A stretch of 64,000 nucleotides of DNA from Streptomyces spiroverticillatus. Its GTDB lineage: Bacteria; Actinomycetota; Actinomycetes; Streptomycetales; Streptomycetaceae. The position numbers and the translations under genes were made by a program. The first letter of the stretch is position 1. Every line of letters starts with the position of its first letter. This document shows, piece by piece, positions 17,872 through 26,224 of the stretch. Location of the stretch: assembly GCA_014650415.1 (NCBI GenBank), contig BMUX01000003.1, positions 496,001 to 560,000 of the forward strand. The letters run 5' to 3'. The notes beneath the pieces were generated by a model. The model saw only the letters and a program-made list of their open reading frames with translations. It was not told the DNA's origin and did no database searches.

Positions 17872-18044
17872 GAGGCACCTCCTGGCAGGAAGGCGGCGCA
17901 CTGTAGCGCCGCTCACACCCGATGTGTACAGATTGCGGCCTTCCGGGGCCCGATTTCAACCGGAAGCCTCTCTACGGGTACTCTGGACGGTCTGCACCGG
18001 TGTCACCCCTGCCCGAAACGTCTCCGTGGGTTCGTCCCGCGGGA

Positions 18045-18067
18045 TTGTCAGAGGCAGCCGATACCGT
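18045..18067 (+). promoter_or_regulatory. PafBC/RecA-NDp-like promoter motif upstream of rpsF-ssb
   Basis: TTGTCAGAG, 8 nt, TACCGT. The DNA-damage promoter consensus known from mycobacteria is TTGTCRGTG-N8-TAnnnT; this copy differs at one position (A for T in GTG). It lies 71 bp upstream of the rpsF start, so it could drive ssb after DNA damage. Confidence 0.5.
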
Positions 18068-18137
18068 TGCGTACGCATCACGACCCTCCTGCCACGGAAC
18101 GACCGTGGCCGCTGAGTCCAAAGGAGGTGGGTTCCAC

Positions 18138-18428
18138 ATGCGTCACTACGAAGTGATGGTCATCCTCGACCCCGATCTGGAGGAGCGCGCTGTCGCCCCC
18201 CTGATCGAGAACTTCCTCTCCGTCGTCCGTGAGGGCAACGGAAAGGTCGAGAAGGTCGACACCTGGGGCCGTCGTCGTCTGTCCTACGAGATCAAGAAGA
18301 AGCCCGAGGGCATCTACTCGGTCATCGACCTGCAGGCCGAGCCTGCGGTCGTCAAGGAGCTCGACCGACAGATGAACCTGAATGAGTCGGTCCTCCGGAC
18401 CAAGGTCCTCCGTCCCGAGACCCACTGA
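18138..18428 (+). CDS. rpsF: 30S ribosomal protein S6
   Basis: 96 residues starting [19 protein letters not shown] at ATG 18138, behind a near-perfect AAGGAGGTGG site at 18121-18130. S6 pairs with S18 in the platform of the small subunit. Conserved [19 protein letters not shown] is present. First gene of the rpsF-ssb-rpsR-rplI operon. Confidence 0.97.
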   Translation: MRHYEVMVILDPDLEERAVAPLIENFLSVVREGNGKVEKVDTWGRRRLSYEIKKKPEGIYSVIDLQAEPAVVKELDRQMNLNESVLRTKVLRPETH

Positions 18429-18515
18429 ACCTCGGTTCAGCGGTAATCGGGTTCGAGTAGCACCCACCAGCAGCACCACAGCTTTCCGCAGCAATCCCCG
18501 CCGAGAGGTTCACCC

Positions 18516-19121
18516 ATGGCAGGCGAGACCGTCATCACGGTCGTCGGCAATCTCGTCGACGACCCCGAGCTGCGCTTCACCCCGTCCGGTGCGGCGGTCG
18601 CGAAGTTCCGTGTCGCGTCCACTCCCCGCATCTTCGACAAGCAGACCAATGAGTGGAAGGACGGCGAAGGCCTGTTCCTCACCTGCTCGGTCTGGCGTCA
18701 GGCGGCGGAGAACGTCGCGGAGTCGCTCCAGCGAGGCATGCGCGTCATCGTGCAGGGCCGGCTGAAGCAGCGGTCCTACGAGGACCGTGAGGGCATCAAG
18801 CGCACGGTCTACGAGCTGGACGTCGAGGAAGTCGGCCCCGCCCTCAAGAACGCCACGGCCAAGGTCACCAAGACCACCGGTCGCGGCGGTCAGGGTGGCG
18901 GCGGCGGGTTCGGCGGCGGTGGCCAGCAGGGTGGCGGCGGCAACTGGGGCGGCGGTTCCGGTGGCGGTCAGCAGGGCGGCGGAGCTCCCTCCGACGACCC
19001 CTGGGCCTCCAGCGCGCCGGCCGGTGGGCAGCAGTCGCAGGGCGGGGGTGGCTGGGGTGGAAACTCCGGCAACTCCGGCGGTGGCGGCGGCGGTGGCTAC
19101 TCGGACGAGCCGCCCTTCTAG
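18516..19121 (+). CDS. ssb: Single-stranded DNA-binding protein
   Basis: 201 residues. OB-fold N-terminus ([18 protein letters not shown] ... residues 1-115) with the conserved [10 protein letters not shown] and [22 protein letters not shown], then a Gly/Gln-rich intrinsically disordered linker (~residues 125-190) and the acidic tip SDEPPF that recruits DNA-repair and replication partners. It lies between rpsF and rpsR in the same direction. This is the operon-encoded essential SSB, not the shorter competence or sporulation-type paralogue. Confidence 0.97.
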   Translation: MAGETVITVVGNLVDDPELRFTPSGAAVAKFRVASTPRIFDKQTNEWKDGEGLFLTCSVWRQAAENVAESLQRGMRVIVQGRLKQRSYEDREGIKRTVYELDVEEVGPALKNATAKVTKTTGRGGQGGGGGFGGGGQQGGGGNWGGGSGGGQQGGGAPSDDPWASSAPAGGQQSQGGGGWGGNSGNSGGGGGGGYSDEPPF

Positions 19122-19164
19122 GGCCGTTCGTACTCCCACTTCTTGATCACACAGGAGAAACACC

Positions 19165-19401
19165 ATGGCGAAGCCGCCTGTGCGCAAGCCTAAGAAGAAG
19201 GTCTGCGCGTTCTGCAAGGACAAGACCCAGTACGTGGACTACAAGGACACGAACATGCTGCGGAAGTTCATTTCCGACCGCGGCAAGATCCGTGCCCGCC
19301 GCGTCACCGGCAACTGCACGCAGCACCAGCGTGACGTCGCCACGGCCGTCAAGAACAGCCGTGAGATGGCGCTGCTGCCCTACACGTCCACCGCGCGATA
19401 A
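19165..19401 (+). CDS. rpsR: 30S ribosomal protein S18
   Basis: 78 residues, [20 protein letters not shown]; partner of S6. It retains the CAFC metal-binding-type Cys pair and a third Cys in [12 protein letters not shown], so it is the zinc-type (C+) form. Behind an AGGAGAAAC site, 43 bp after ssb. Confidence 0.97.
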   Translation: MAKPPVRKPKKKVCAFCKDKTQYVDYKDTNMLRKFISDRGKIRARRVTGNCTQHQRDVATAVKNSREMALLPYTSTAR

Positions 19402-19419
19402 GGAAAGGGTGACCGAAAA

Positions 19420-19866
19420 ATGAAGATCATCCTGACCCACGAGGTCTCCGGCCTCGGTACCGCTGGCGACGTCGTCGACGTCAAGGACGGCTACGCTCGC
19501 AACTACCTGGTTCCCCGTGGCTTCGCGCTGCGTTGGACCAAGGGTGGCGAGAAGGACGTGGCGCAGATCCGCCGCGCCCGCAAGATCCACGAGATCGCGA
19601 CCATCGAGCAGGCCAACGAGGTCAAGGCCAAGCTCGAGGGCACGAAGGTCAGCCTGGCCGTTCGCTCCGGCGACGCCGGCCGTCTCTTCGGCTCCGTGAC
19701 CCCCGCCGACGTCGCTGCCGCGATCGTCGCTGCCGGTGGTCCGAAGGTCGACAAGCGCAGCGTCGAGCTGGGCTCCCCGATCAAGACCCTCGGTTCGCAC
19801 CAGGTCTCCGTGCGTCTGCACGCCGACGTGGCCGCGAAGCTCGGCGTCGAGGTCGTTGCTGCCTGA
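19420..19866 (+). CDS. rplI: 50S ribosomal protein L9
   Basis: 148 residues, [19 protein letters not shown]. The N-terminal domain signature [17 protein letters not shown] is exact, a central helix connects to the C-terminal rRNA-binding domain ([19 protein letters not shown]). Last gene of the operon, 18 bp after rpsR, followed by a terminator. Confidence 0.97.
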   Translation: MKIILTHEVSGLGTAGDVVDVKDGYARNYLVPRGFALRWTKGGEKDVAQIRRARKIHEIATIEQANEVKAKLEGTKVSLAVRSGDAGRLFGSVTPADVAAAIVAAGGPKVDKRSVELGSPIKTLGSHQVSVRLHADVAAKLGVEVVAA

Positions 19867-19906
19867 GTGCAGCACGCCCCGGCCTGAGAAGGTCTGAGCA
19901 GTGAGG

Positions 19907-19938
19907 AAGGGCCGCATCCCCTCGGGGGTGCGGCCCTT
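19907..19938 (+). terminator. Terminator after rplI
   Basis: AAGGGCCGCATCCC (19907-19920) pairs with 19925-19938 through one G-T pair, with a 4-nt loop, 40 bp after the rplI stop; followed by TTCGC. Confidence 0.8.
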
Positions 19939-19963
19939 TCGCATGGGCTTCGGGGGGGCGAAT

Positions 19964-19977
19964 GTTTCACGTGAAAC
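19964..19977. other. parS site 6
   Basis: Exact GTTTCACGTGAAAC between the convergent rplI and MATE genes, just after the rplI terminator. Confidence 0.95.
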
Positions 19978-19991
19978 GTCCAGCGAGCCTC

Positions 19992-20005
19992 GTTTCACGT
20001 GAAAC
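19992..20005. other. parS site 7
   Basis: Exact GTTTCACGTGAAAC, 28 bp from site 6, 12 bp before the MATE stop codon region. Confidence 0.95.
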
Positions 20006-20017
20006 ATCGGCGGTACG

Positions 20018-21355
20018 TCAGCGGGTCGCACCCGTGACGATCCAGCGGCCCGAGCGGGTCCGCCACCACAGGGTGACCATCCGGACCGCCATCATCAGCA
20101 CCATCGCCCACCAGAGCGCCGTCAGACCGCCGCCCAGCGTCGGCACCAGCAGTGCCACGGGGGCGAACACCGCGAGCGTGGCCAGCATCGCCCAGGCCAG
20201 GTAGGGGCCGTCGCCCGCACCCATCAGCACGCCGTCGAGCACGAAGACCACGCCGGAGATCGGCTGGCTGACGGCCACCACCAGGAGCGCGGGCAGCAGG
20301 GTGTCCCGTACGAGCTGGTCGCCGGTGAAGAGCGGGACGAACAGGGGACGGGCGAGAGCTACCAGGATGCCGAGCACCACACCGGCCGCGATCCCCCACT
20401 CGACCATGCGCCGGCAGGCCGCCCGGGCGCCTTCTTCGTCTCCCGCACCCAGATAGCGGCCGATGATGGACTGCCCGGCGATGGCGATGGCGTCCAGGGC
20501 GAAGGCGAGCAGGCTCCACAGGGTGAGGATGATCTGGTGGGCGGCCACGTCCGCGTCGCCGAGGCGGGCGGCGACGGCCGTCGCGATCATCAGCACCGCG
20601 CGCAGCGACAGCGTACGGACGAGGAGGGGCGCTCCGGCCTGGGCGGAGGCCCTTATCCCGGCGGCGTCAGGGCGCAGGGAGGCGCCGTGGCGTCGGGCAC
20701 CGCGGACGACGACCACGAGGTAGACGGCGGCCATGGCCCACTGGGCGGCCACGGTGCCCCAGGCGGATCCGGCGATGCCGAGTCCGAAGCCGTACACCAG
20801 GAGCAGGTTGAGGATGCCGTTGGCGACGAAGCCGCCGATGGCGACGTACAGCGGGGTCCTGGTGTCCTGGAGGCCGCGCAGGACGCCGGTGGCGGCCAGG
20901 ACGACGAGCATCGCGGGGATGCCGAGGGCGGAGATGCGCAGATAGGTGATGGCGTAGGGGGCGGCGGTGTCGGAGGCGCCGAAGAGGTCGATCAGGCCGG
21001 GGGCTGTTGGCAGGACGGCGGCGATGACGACCGCGCCGAGGAGCAGGGCCAGCCAGATGCCGTCCATGCCCTGACGGATGGCGGCGGCGAGGTCGCCCGC
21101 GCCGACGCGTCGGGAGACGGCCGCGGTGGTGGCGTACGCGAGGAAGACGAAGATGCTCACCGCGGTGGTGAGCAGTGCCGAGGCGATGCCGAGACCGGCC
21201 AGCTGGGGGGTGCCGAGGTGGCCGACGATGGCGCTGTCGGCCATCAGGAAGAGGGGCTCGGCGACGAGTGCGCCGAAGGCGGGCAGGGCGAGGGCGACGA
21301 TCTCGCGGTCGTGCCGACGGCGGCCTGCTTTCGATGCCGCGGGAGCCTGTGTCAT
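20018..21355 (-). CDS. MATE family multidrug/cation exporter (DinF-like)
   Basis: 445 residues with twelve hydrophobic helices. The first half contains EIVALALPAFGALVAEPLFLMADSAIVGHLG, the classical MATE/DinF start with the conserved Pro and Asp residues, and the second half repeats the pattern with AHQIILTLWSLLAFALDAIAIAGQSIIGRYLG. It would export cationic drugs or organic ions using Na+ or H+ gradient. It is transcribed away from dnaB and toward rplI; both promoters lie in the 480-bp gap upstream. Confidence 0.92.
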   Translation of the reverse strand: MTQAPAASKAGRRRHDREIVALALPAFGALVAEPLFLMADSAIVGHLGTPQLAGLGIASALLTTAVSIFVFLAYATTAAVSRRVGAGDLAAAIRQGMDGIWLALLLGAVVIAAVLPTAPGLIDLFGASDTAAPYAITYLRISALGIPAMLVVLAATGVLRGLQDTRTPLYVAIGGFVANGILNLLLVYGFGLGIAGSAWGTVAAQWAMAAVYLVVVVRGARRHGASLRPDAAGIRASAQAGAPLLVRTLSLRAVLMIATAVAARLGDADVAAHQIILTLWSLLAFALDAIAIAGQSIIGRYLGAGDEEGARAACRRMVEWGIAAGVVLGILVALARPLFVPLFTGDQLVRDTLLPALLVVAVSQPISGVVFVLDGVLMGAGDGPYLAWAMLATLAVFAPVALLVPTLGGGLTALWWAMVLMMAVRMVTLWWRTRSGRWIVTGATR

Positions 21356-21765
21356 GGCCTCAATCTAATCTTCCACAGGTAAGAGATGCAATGGCCTAGG
21401 GACCCTTACTGATCGCCGTTCTCCGGCTCGCGGTGTGCGCCGTTTGAAGTGATCTTGGCCTGCTGGGGAAAGTTTTTCTCCCCCACAGCCGGTGGATGGT
21501 GTTTCCGCAGGTCAGATGGGTCACGGTAAGGGGGCTGTGAACTTGTCCACAGCGCTGTCCCCCGGTCCGTGCACAGGTTCTGGGGAGTTCTCCACAGCAA
21601 CGGCGGACTTTCTCACAGGCCCTGTGGATAACCAGATTGGCTGACGGTGCCCGCGGGCCTACCGTGGACCGGCGCCCGCCCTGTCTTCCGGCCGGATTCG
21701 GCCTCCGGACACCTCCGGAAACCCGCCCCATTCGATCTGCCGGAAGCGGAAGTCGGGCGTCTCAT
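21356..21765. other. Long intergenic region between MATE gene and dnaB
   Basis: Noncoding by codon pattern and unusually rich in CCACA/TGTGG words. It holds the DnaA-box cluster at 21543-21631 and weaker CCACA sequences at 21371-21377 and 21482-21487. It must contain the divergent promoters of the MATE gene and dnaB; no RNA gene is recognised. Confidence 0.5.
21543..21631. promoter_or_regulatory. DnaA-box-like cluster upstream of dnaB
   Basis: TTGTCCACA at 21543-21551 (plus), TTCTCCACA at 21588-21596 (plus, one mismatch) and TTATCCACA at 21623-21631 (minus, perfect). TTGTCCACA and TTATCCACA are standard DnaA boxes in GC-rich actinobacteria. Three in 89 bp, 200-300 bp upstream of the replicative helicase gene, suggest DnaA control of dnaB or a DnaA-titration site. 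Confidence 0.6.
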
Positions 21766-21788
21766 TTGTCGGTGCCGTGCCGTAAGAA
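21766..21788 (+). promoter_or_regulatory. PafBC/RecA-NDp-like motif upstream of dnaB
   Basis: TTGTCGGTG, 8 nt, TAAGAA. The upstream half is a full match to TTGTCRGTG and the spacing is right; the -10 element ends in A rather than T. It lies 49 bp before the dnaB GTG start. Confidence 0.42.
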
Positions 21789-21836
21789 AGAGTGGCACAG
21801 CGAGGTCCGCGGAGCGGACGGGAGGAGGTGGGCCCG

Positions 21837-23324
21837 GTGACGATTTCCGAGCCCTTGGACGACCCCTGGGCCGACAGCGGTCCGGGTGACCGTCTGCCCG
21901 CCCGTAAGCGGAACGGCGACGGCGGCCAAGGCCGTGGTCGCGACGACCGGCACGACCGAGGGTCCGACGCAGGCGCCTGGGACGGCGGCGGGGGCAGCGG
22001 CTTCGAGCGCGTACCGCCGCAGGACCTCGATGCGGAGCAGTCGGTGCTCGGCGGCATGCTGCTGTCCAAGGACGCCATCGCGGACGTCGTCGAGGTCCTC
22101 AAGGGCCACGACTTCTACAAGCCGGCCCACGAGACCGTCTTCCAGGCGATCCTCGACCTGTACGCCAAGGGCGAGCCCGCCGACCCGATCACGGTCAGCG
22201 CCGAGCTGACCAAGCGCGGCGAGATCACCAAGGTCGGCGGCGCACCGTATCTGCACACGCTGGTGCAGTCGGTGCCGACGGCGGCCAACGCCGAGTACTA
22301 CGCCGAGATCGTCCACGAGCGGGCGGTGCTGCGCCGGCTGGTCGAGGCGGGCACGAAGATCACGCAGATGGGATACGCCGGAGACGGCGACGTCGACGAG
22401 ATCGTGAACTCCGCGCAGGCGGAGATCTACGCCGTCACCGAGCAGCGCACGTCCGAGGACTACGCGCCGCTCGGCGACATCATGGAGGGCGCGCTCGACG
22501 AGATCGAGGCGATCGGCTCCCGCAGCGGTCAGATGTCGGGTGTGCCGACGGGCTTCACCGACCTGGACTCGCTGACCAACGGTCTGCACCCGGGCCAGAT
22601 GATCGTCATCGCGGCCCGTCCCGCCATGGGCAAGTCCACCCTCGCCCTCGACTTCGCCCGCGCCTGTTCGATCCAGAACAACATGGCCAGCGTGATCTTC
22701 TCGCTGGAAATGGGCCGCAACGAGATCGCGATGCGTCTGCTGTCGGCCGAGGCGCGCGTGGCCCTGCACCACATGCGTTCGGGCTCCATGACCGACGACG
22801 ACTGGACCCGGCTCGCGCGCCGCATGCCGGACGTGTCGGCCGCGCCGCTGTTCATCGACGACTCCCCGAACCTCTCCATGATGGAGATCCGCGCGAAGTG
22901 CCGTCGGCTCAAGCAGCGGCAGGACATCAAGCTGGTCATCATCGACTACCTCCAGCTCATGCAGGCCGGTGGCTCCAAGCGCAGCGAGAGCCGTCAGCAG
23001 GAGGTCTCGGACATGTCGCGAAACCTGAAGCTGCTGGCCAAGGAGCTGGAGGTGCCGGTGATCGCGCTGTCCCAGCTGAACCGTGGTCCCGAGCAGCGCA
23101 CCGACAAGAAGCCGATGGTCTCCGACCTGCGTGAATCGGGTTCCATCGAGCAGGACGCCGACATGGTGATCCTGCTGCACCGCGAGGACGCGTACGAGAA
23201 GGAGTCGCCCCGCGCGGGCGAGGCGGACATCATCGTCGGCAAGCACCGTAACGGTCCGACGGCGACGATCACGGTGGCCTTCCAGGGCCACTACTCGCGC
23301 TTCGTGGACATGGCGCAGACCTGA
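21837..23324 (+). CDS. dnaB: Replicative DNA helicase DnaB
   Basis: 495 residues from GTG 21837 (VTISEPLDDPWADSG), chosen because GGGAGGAGGTGG lies just upstream; an in-frame GTG at 21792 has no such site. An acidic, Gly-rich extension of ~60 residues precedes the DnaB N-terminal domain (PPQDLDAEQSVLGGMLLSK). The RecA-like C-terminal domain has Walker A ARPAMGKSTLALD (about residues 260-272), Walker B LVIIDYLQLM and ALSQLNRGPEQR with RESGSIEQDADMVI. There is no intein. It unwinds DNA at the replication fork and loads primase. Confidence 0.97.
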   Translation: MTISEPLDDPWADSGPGDRLPARKRNGDGGQGRGRDDRHDRGSDAGAWDGGGGSGFERVPPQDLDAEQSVLGGMLLSKDAIADVVEVLKGHDFYKPAHETVFQAILDLYAKGEPADPITVSAELTKRGEITKVGGAPYLHTLVQSVPTAANAEYYAEIVHERAVLRRLVEAGTKITQMGYAGDGDVDEIVNSAQAEIYAVTEQRTSEDYAPLGDIMEGALDEIEAIGSRSGQMSGVPTGFTDLDSLTNGLHPGQMIVIAARPAMGKSTLALDFARACSIQNNMASVIFSLEMGRNEIAMRLLSAEARVALHHMRSGSMTDDDWTRLARRMPDVSAAPLFIDDSPNLSMMEIRAKCRRLKQRQDIKLVIIDYLQLMQAGGSKRSESRQQEVSDMSRNLKLLAKELEVPVIALSQLNRGPEQRTDKKPMVSDLRESGSIEQDADMVILLHREDAYEKESPRAGEADIIVGKHRNGPTATITVAFQGHYSRFVDMAQT

Positions 23325-23334
23325 CGGATCCCGC

Positions 23335-24063
23335 TCACCCCCGCACGGGCAGGCATTCGTCGAGCAGGGCGAGGACGTCGCGCCAGGCGCGTTCGGCGTG
23401 CAGGGGGTGGTGGGCGATGCCGGGGACGGTCTCCTGGTCGACCGGCGGGTGGTGGAAGGCGTGCTGTGCGCCGCCGTAGACGGTGAGGCGCCAGTCGACG
23501 CCCGCCGCCTGCATCTCGGCGGCGAACGCGTCGCGCTGAGCGGCGGACATGATCGGGTCCTCCGATCCGACACCGGCCCAGACGGGGCACCGGATGCGGG
23601 CGGCTTCGTCCGGGTGGTGGCCCGTGATCGTCGCGTTGATCGTGCCGATGGCCCGCAGGTCGACGCCGTCGCGGCCGAGTTCCAGGGCGATCGCGCCCCC
23701 GGTGCCGTAGCCGATGGCCGCGATCCGGTCGGGGTCCACACGCGGCTCGGCCTGGAGGACCTTGAGCGCCGCGTGGCCGATCTCCCGCAGCCGGGTGGGG
23801 TCGGCGAGCAGGGGTGTCGTGTGCTCCAGCATCTCGCGGGGGTCGGTGAACCAGCGTCCGCCGTTGATGTCGAAGGCCAGCGCCACGTAGCCCAGTTCGG
23901 CCAGGGCGTCGGCCCGGCGGCGCTGGAAGTCGTTGAGCCCCGCCCCCTCGGGCCCGATCAGGACCCCGGGCCGGGGGCCGGTGCCGGCGGGGAGTGCGAG
24001 GCGCCCGATCATCGTCAGACCGTCGGCCGGGTACTCGACTGTGCGTGTGGTGATCGTCGTCAT
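23335..24063 (-). CDS. Dienelactone-hydrolase-like alpha/beta hydrolase lacking the nucleophile
   Basis: 242 residues from ATG 24063 (MTTITTRTVEYPADGLTMIG). The fold matches the dienelactone hydrolase family: PGVLIGPEGAGLNDFQRRRA oxyanion region, the acid in VGSEDPIMSAAQRDAF and the His in GGAQHAFHHPP. The nucleophile elbow, normally GYCxGG, reads GYGTGG (codon GGC at about 23710), so the Cys/Ser nucleophile is Gly. This may abolish hydrolysis; a TGC-to-GGC change would explain it. It converges with dnaB (10-bp gap) and is divergent from the beta-lactamase-like gene. Confidence 0.85.
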   Translation of the reverse strand: MTTITTRTVEYPADGLTMIGRLALPAGTGPRPGVLIGPEGAGLNDFQRRRADALAELGYVALAFDINGGRWFTDPREMLEHTTPLLADPTRLREIGHAALKVLQAEPRVDPDRIAAIGYGTGGAIALELGRDGVDLRAIGTINATITGHHPDEAARIRCPVWAGVGSEDPIMSAAQRDAFAAEMQAAGVDWRLTVYGGAQHAFHHPPVDQETVPGIAHHPLHAERAWRDVLALLDECLPVRG

Positions 24064-24226
24064 GGGTTCGGACGGTAGTGGGCCCGCACGCCGGTTCGCG
24101 GCGGGATTCGCCGTCGGCGGAACGATGCATGTACGGGTAACAGCGGCTTCGGTAAGGCGTGTTGGGCGGGCCGCGCGACGTGTTTTCCATTCGACGGGGG
24201 CGAGGGCGCGGGGGTAGTTGTGGAGC

Positions 24227-25657
24227 ATGACTACTTCTGCGGACGCCGCCTCCGACCGTGAATTCACCGACCTCCTCCCGAGCACCCGCCGTACCCTCCT
24301 GCGCCGTGTCGCCGCCGCCCAGGCCGAAGGGCGGGCACCGTCGCTGACGGCCGCCGTGCTGCGCGAGGGGCGCGTGGTGTGGGACGGGGCGCGTGGGTCA
24401 CAGGTGGACGGGCGGGCGCCGGGGGCGGACGACCAGTACCGGATCGGGTCGATCACCAAGACGTTCACCGCGGTGCTGGTGATGCGGTTGCGGGACGAGG
24501 GGCTGCTGGGTCTCGACGATCCGCTGGAGAAGTACGTGCCGGACACCGGCGTCGGCGACGTCACGATCCGTCAGCTCCTGGGACACACCGCCGGGCTGGC
24601 GGCCGAGACCGCCGGGCCGTGGTGGGAGCGCACGCCGGGCACGGTGCGCCCGGACCTCGCCGCTGTGCTCAGGGACGTACAGGAGGAGAAGGCGGCGCGT
24701 CCGCATGAGGCCGGGCGGATCTTTCACTATTCGAATCCTGGCTACACGGTGCTCGGGGCGCTGGTCGAGGCGGTGCGCGGGGTGCCGTGGGCCGAGGCCG
24801 TACGGAGCGAGATCACGGAGCCGCTGGGGCTGACCCGTACCAGCGCGCAGCCCGAGGCGCCGTACGCGGAGGGCTGGGCGGTGCACCCCTGGGCGGACGT
24901 GCTGCTTCCGGAACCGGTGGAGGATCTCGGGCTGATGGCGCCCGCGGGGCAGCTGTGGTCGACGGCCGGGGACCTCTGCCGCTTCGGGGCCTTCCTGCTG
25001 CACGGTGACGACCGGGTGCTGAGTGCCGATTCGGTACGGGAGATGCGCGTGCCGGCGGCGCCGCTGGAGACGGGCAACTGGTCCGGGACGTACGGGCTCG
25101 GGGTGCAGGTGATTCAGGCCGGGGGGCGGGAACTCATCGGGCACGGCGGCTCGTTGCCTGGGTACGTGGCTGCGCTCTGGGTGGATGTCGCCGAGGGAGT
25201 GGCCGCCGCGGCACTGGCGAACGCCACCTCCGGGCCCGCGACCGGTGCGGTGGCGGCGGAGCTCGCCCTCACGGTGGTGGAGGCCGAGCCCGGCATCCCG
25301 GAGCCGTGGCGTCCGCTGCCGGAGGGCGGCGTGGACCGGGCCCTGCTGGAGCTGACCGGCGCCTGGTACTGGGGCACGCTCGCCTTCGGGCTGCGGCTGA
25401 CCGGCGACGGCGGGCTCTCGCTGGCCAAGCTGGACGGCAGCGCGGGCCGCAGCTCGCGCTTCTCGGCGCGGCCGGACGGGACCTGGCTCGGGCTCGACGG
25501 GTACTACGCGGGGGAGACGCTGCGGGTGGTACGGCGCCAGGACGGCACGGTGAGTCATCTCGACCTGGCGTCGTTCGTCTTCACCCGGGCGGCGTACGAG
25601 GCGGACGCTCCGGTTCCGGGCGGGGTGGACGCGCGAGGGTGGCGGGGCATCGGGTAG
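24227..25657 (+). CDS. Serine hydrolase, class C beta-lactamase/D-peptidase family
   Basis: 476 residues from ATG 24227 (MTTSADAASDREF) with TGGAGC upstream. All three motifs of the PF00144 family are present: SxxK (SITK, Ser75-Lys78), YxN (YSN, Tyr168) and the C-terminal HGG (GHGGSLPG, His306). No signal peptide is visible, so it is probably cytoplasmic and more likely an esterase or D-peptidase than a secreted beta-lactamase. A C-terminal lipocalin-like domain (~residues 365-470, with WYWGTLAFGLRL) follows the catalytic domain. It is followed by a terminator. Confidence 0.9.
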   Translation: MTTSADAASDREFTDLLPSTRRTLLRRVAAAQAEGRAPSLTAAVLREGRVVWDGARGSQVDGRAPGADDQYRIGSITKTFTAVLVMRLRDEGLLGLDDPLEKYVPDTGVGDVTIRQLLGHTAGLAAETAGPWWERTPGTVRPDLAAVLRDVQEEKAARPHEAGRIFHYSNPGYTVLGALVEAVRGVPWAEAVRSEITEPLGLTRTSAQPEAPYAEGWAVHPWADVLLPEPVEDLGLMAPAGQLWSTAGDLCRFGAFLLHGDDRVLSADSVREMRVPAAPLETGNWSGTYGLGVQVIQAGGRELIGHGGSLPGYVAALWVDVAEGVAAAALANATSGPATGAVAAELALTVVEAEPGIPEPWRPLPEGGVDRALLELTGAWYWGTLAFGLRLTGDGGLSLAKLDGSAGRSSRFSARPDGTWLGLDGYYAGETLRVVRRQDGTVSHLDLASFVFTRAAYEADAPVPGGVDARGWRGIG

Positions 25658-25667
25658 CGGGGCGCGG

Positions 25668-25701
25668 GGCGCGGGGGTGCACCGTGGTGTGCCCCCGCGC
25701 C
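25668..25701 (+). terminator. Terminator after serine hydrolase gene
   Basis: A near-perfect 16-bp stem (25668-25683 with 25686-25701, two wobble pairs) lies 10 bp after the stop codon, made of GGCGCGGGGGTGCACC and its partner. Confidence 0.75.
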
Positions 25702-25726
25702 CGCCCGCCAGAAGCCCCCGCCCGTG

Positions 25727-26153
25727 TCAGAGCTGGAGCTTGAAGCCCACGTGGGAGGCGGTGGGCGTCCTTCCGGGTGGCGTCCGAGGTGAGCTGCACC
25801 AACTGGCAGCCCCGGGCGCGGGATTCCTCGACGGCCCACTCGATGAACCGGGTGCCCAGGCCGCTGCCCCGCTCGTCGGCGTGGACGCGTACGCCTTCGA
25901 TGATCGAGCGGGTGGCGCCCTTGCGGGACAGGCCCGGGATCAGGGTGAGCTGGAGGGTGCCGACGACCCGACCGGCGCGCTCGGCGACGACGAGCAGCTG
26001 GTTGGGGTCGGCGTCGATGCGCTTCAGGGCGTCGGCGTACGGAGTGAGGTCGTCCGGGGACTCGCGTTGTGCGCCCAGCGGGTCGTCGGCGAGCATCGCG
26101 ACGACGGCGGGCAGGTCGGCCTCGGTGGCGGGACGTATCGACAGGTCGGTCAT
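25727..26153 (-). pseudogene. GNAT family N-acetyltransferase, frameshifted near the C-terminus
   Basis: Starts at ATG 26153 (MTDLSIRPATEADLPAVVAM) and shows a full GNAT core: RVVGTLQLTLIPGLSRKG, VRVHADERGSGLGTRFIEWA (acetyl-CoA loop) and LVQLTSDATRKDAHR. After DAHR the expected FYERLGF segment is missing and the frame shifts: the original frame would give ASHVGFKLQL then stop at 25727, whereas the actual frame runs to 25581 with a Pro/Arg-rich tail of about 50 unrelated residues (190 residues total). A deletion of about 26 nt near 25760 explains this. Same strand as and downstream of the marR gene. It may be inactive. Confidence 0.65.
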
Positions 26154-26224
26154 GGTCGCAGCGTATGCCGACCGGCCGGTCGTGACCATGGACCCCCCGG
26201 CTGCCGTGACAGAGGAATCCCAGG

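Noticed and set aside
21356..21836. dnaB upstream region as oriC
   Set aside because: Only three good DnaA boxes and no dnaA/dnaN; Streptomyces oriC has many boxes between those genes.
23335..24564. Longer frame for the dienelactone-hydrolase-like gene
   Set aside because: The extension to 24564 overlaps the divergent serine hydrolase gene; family homology starts at 24063.
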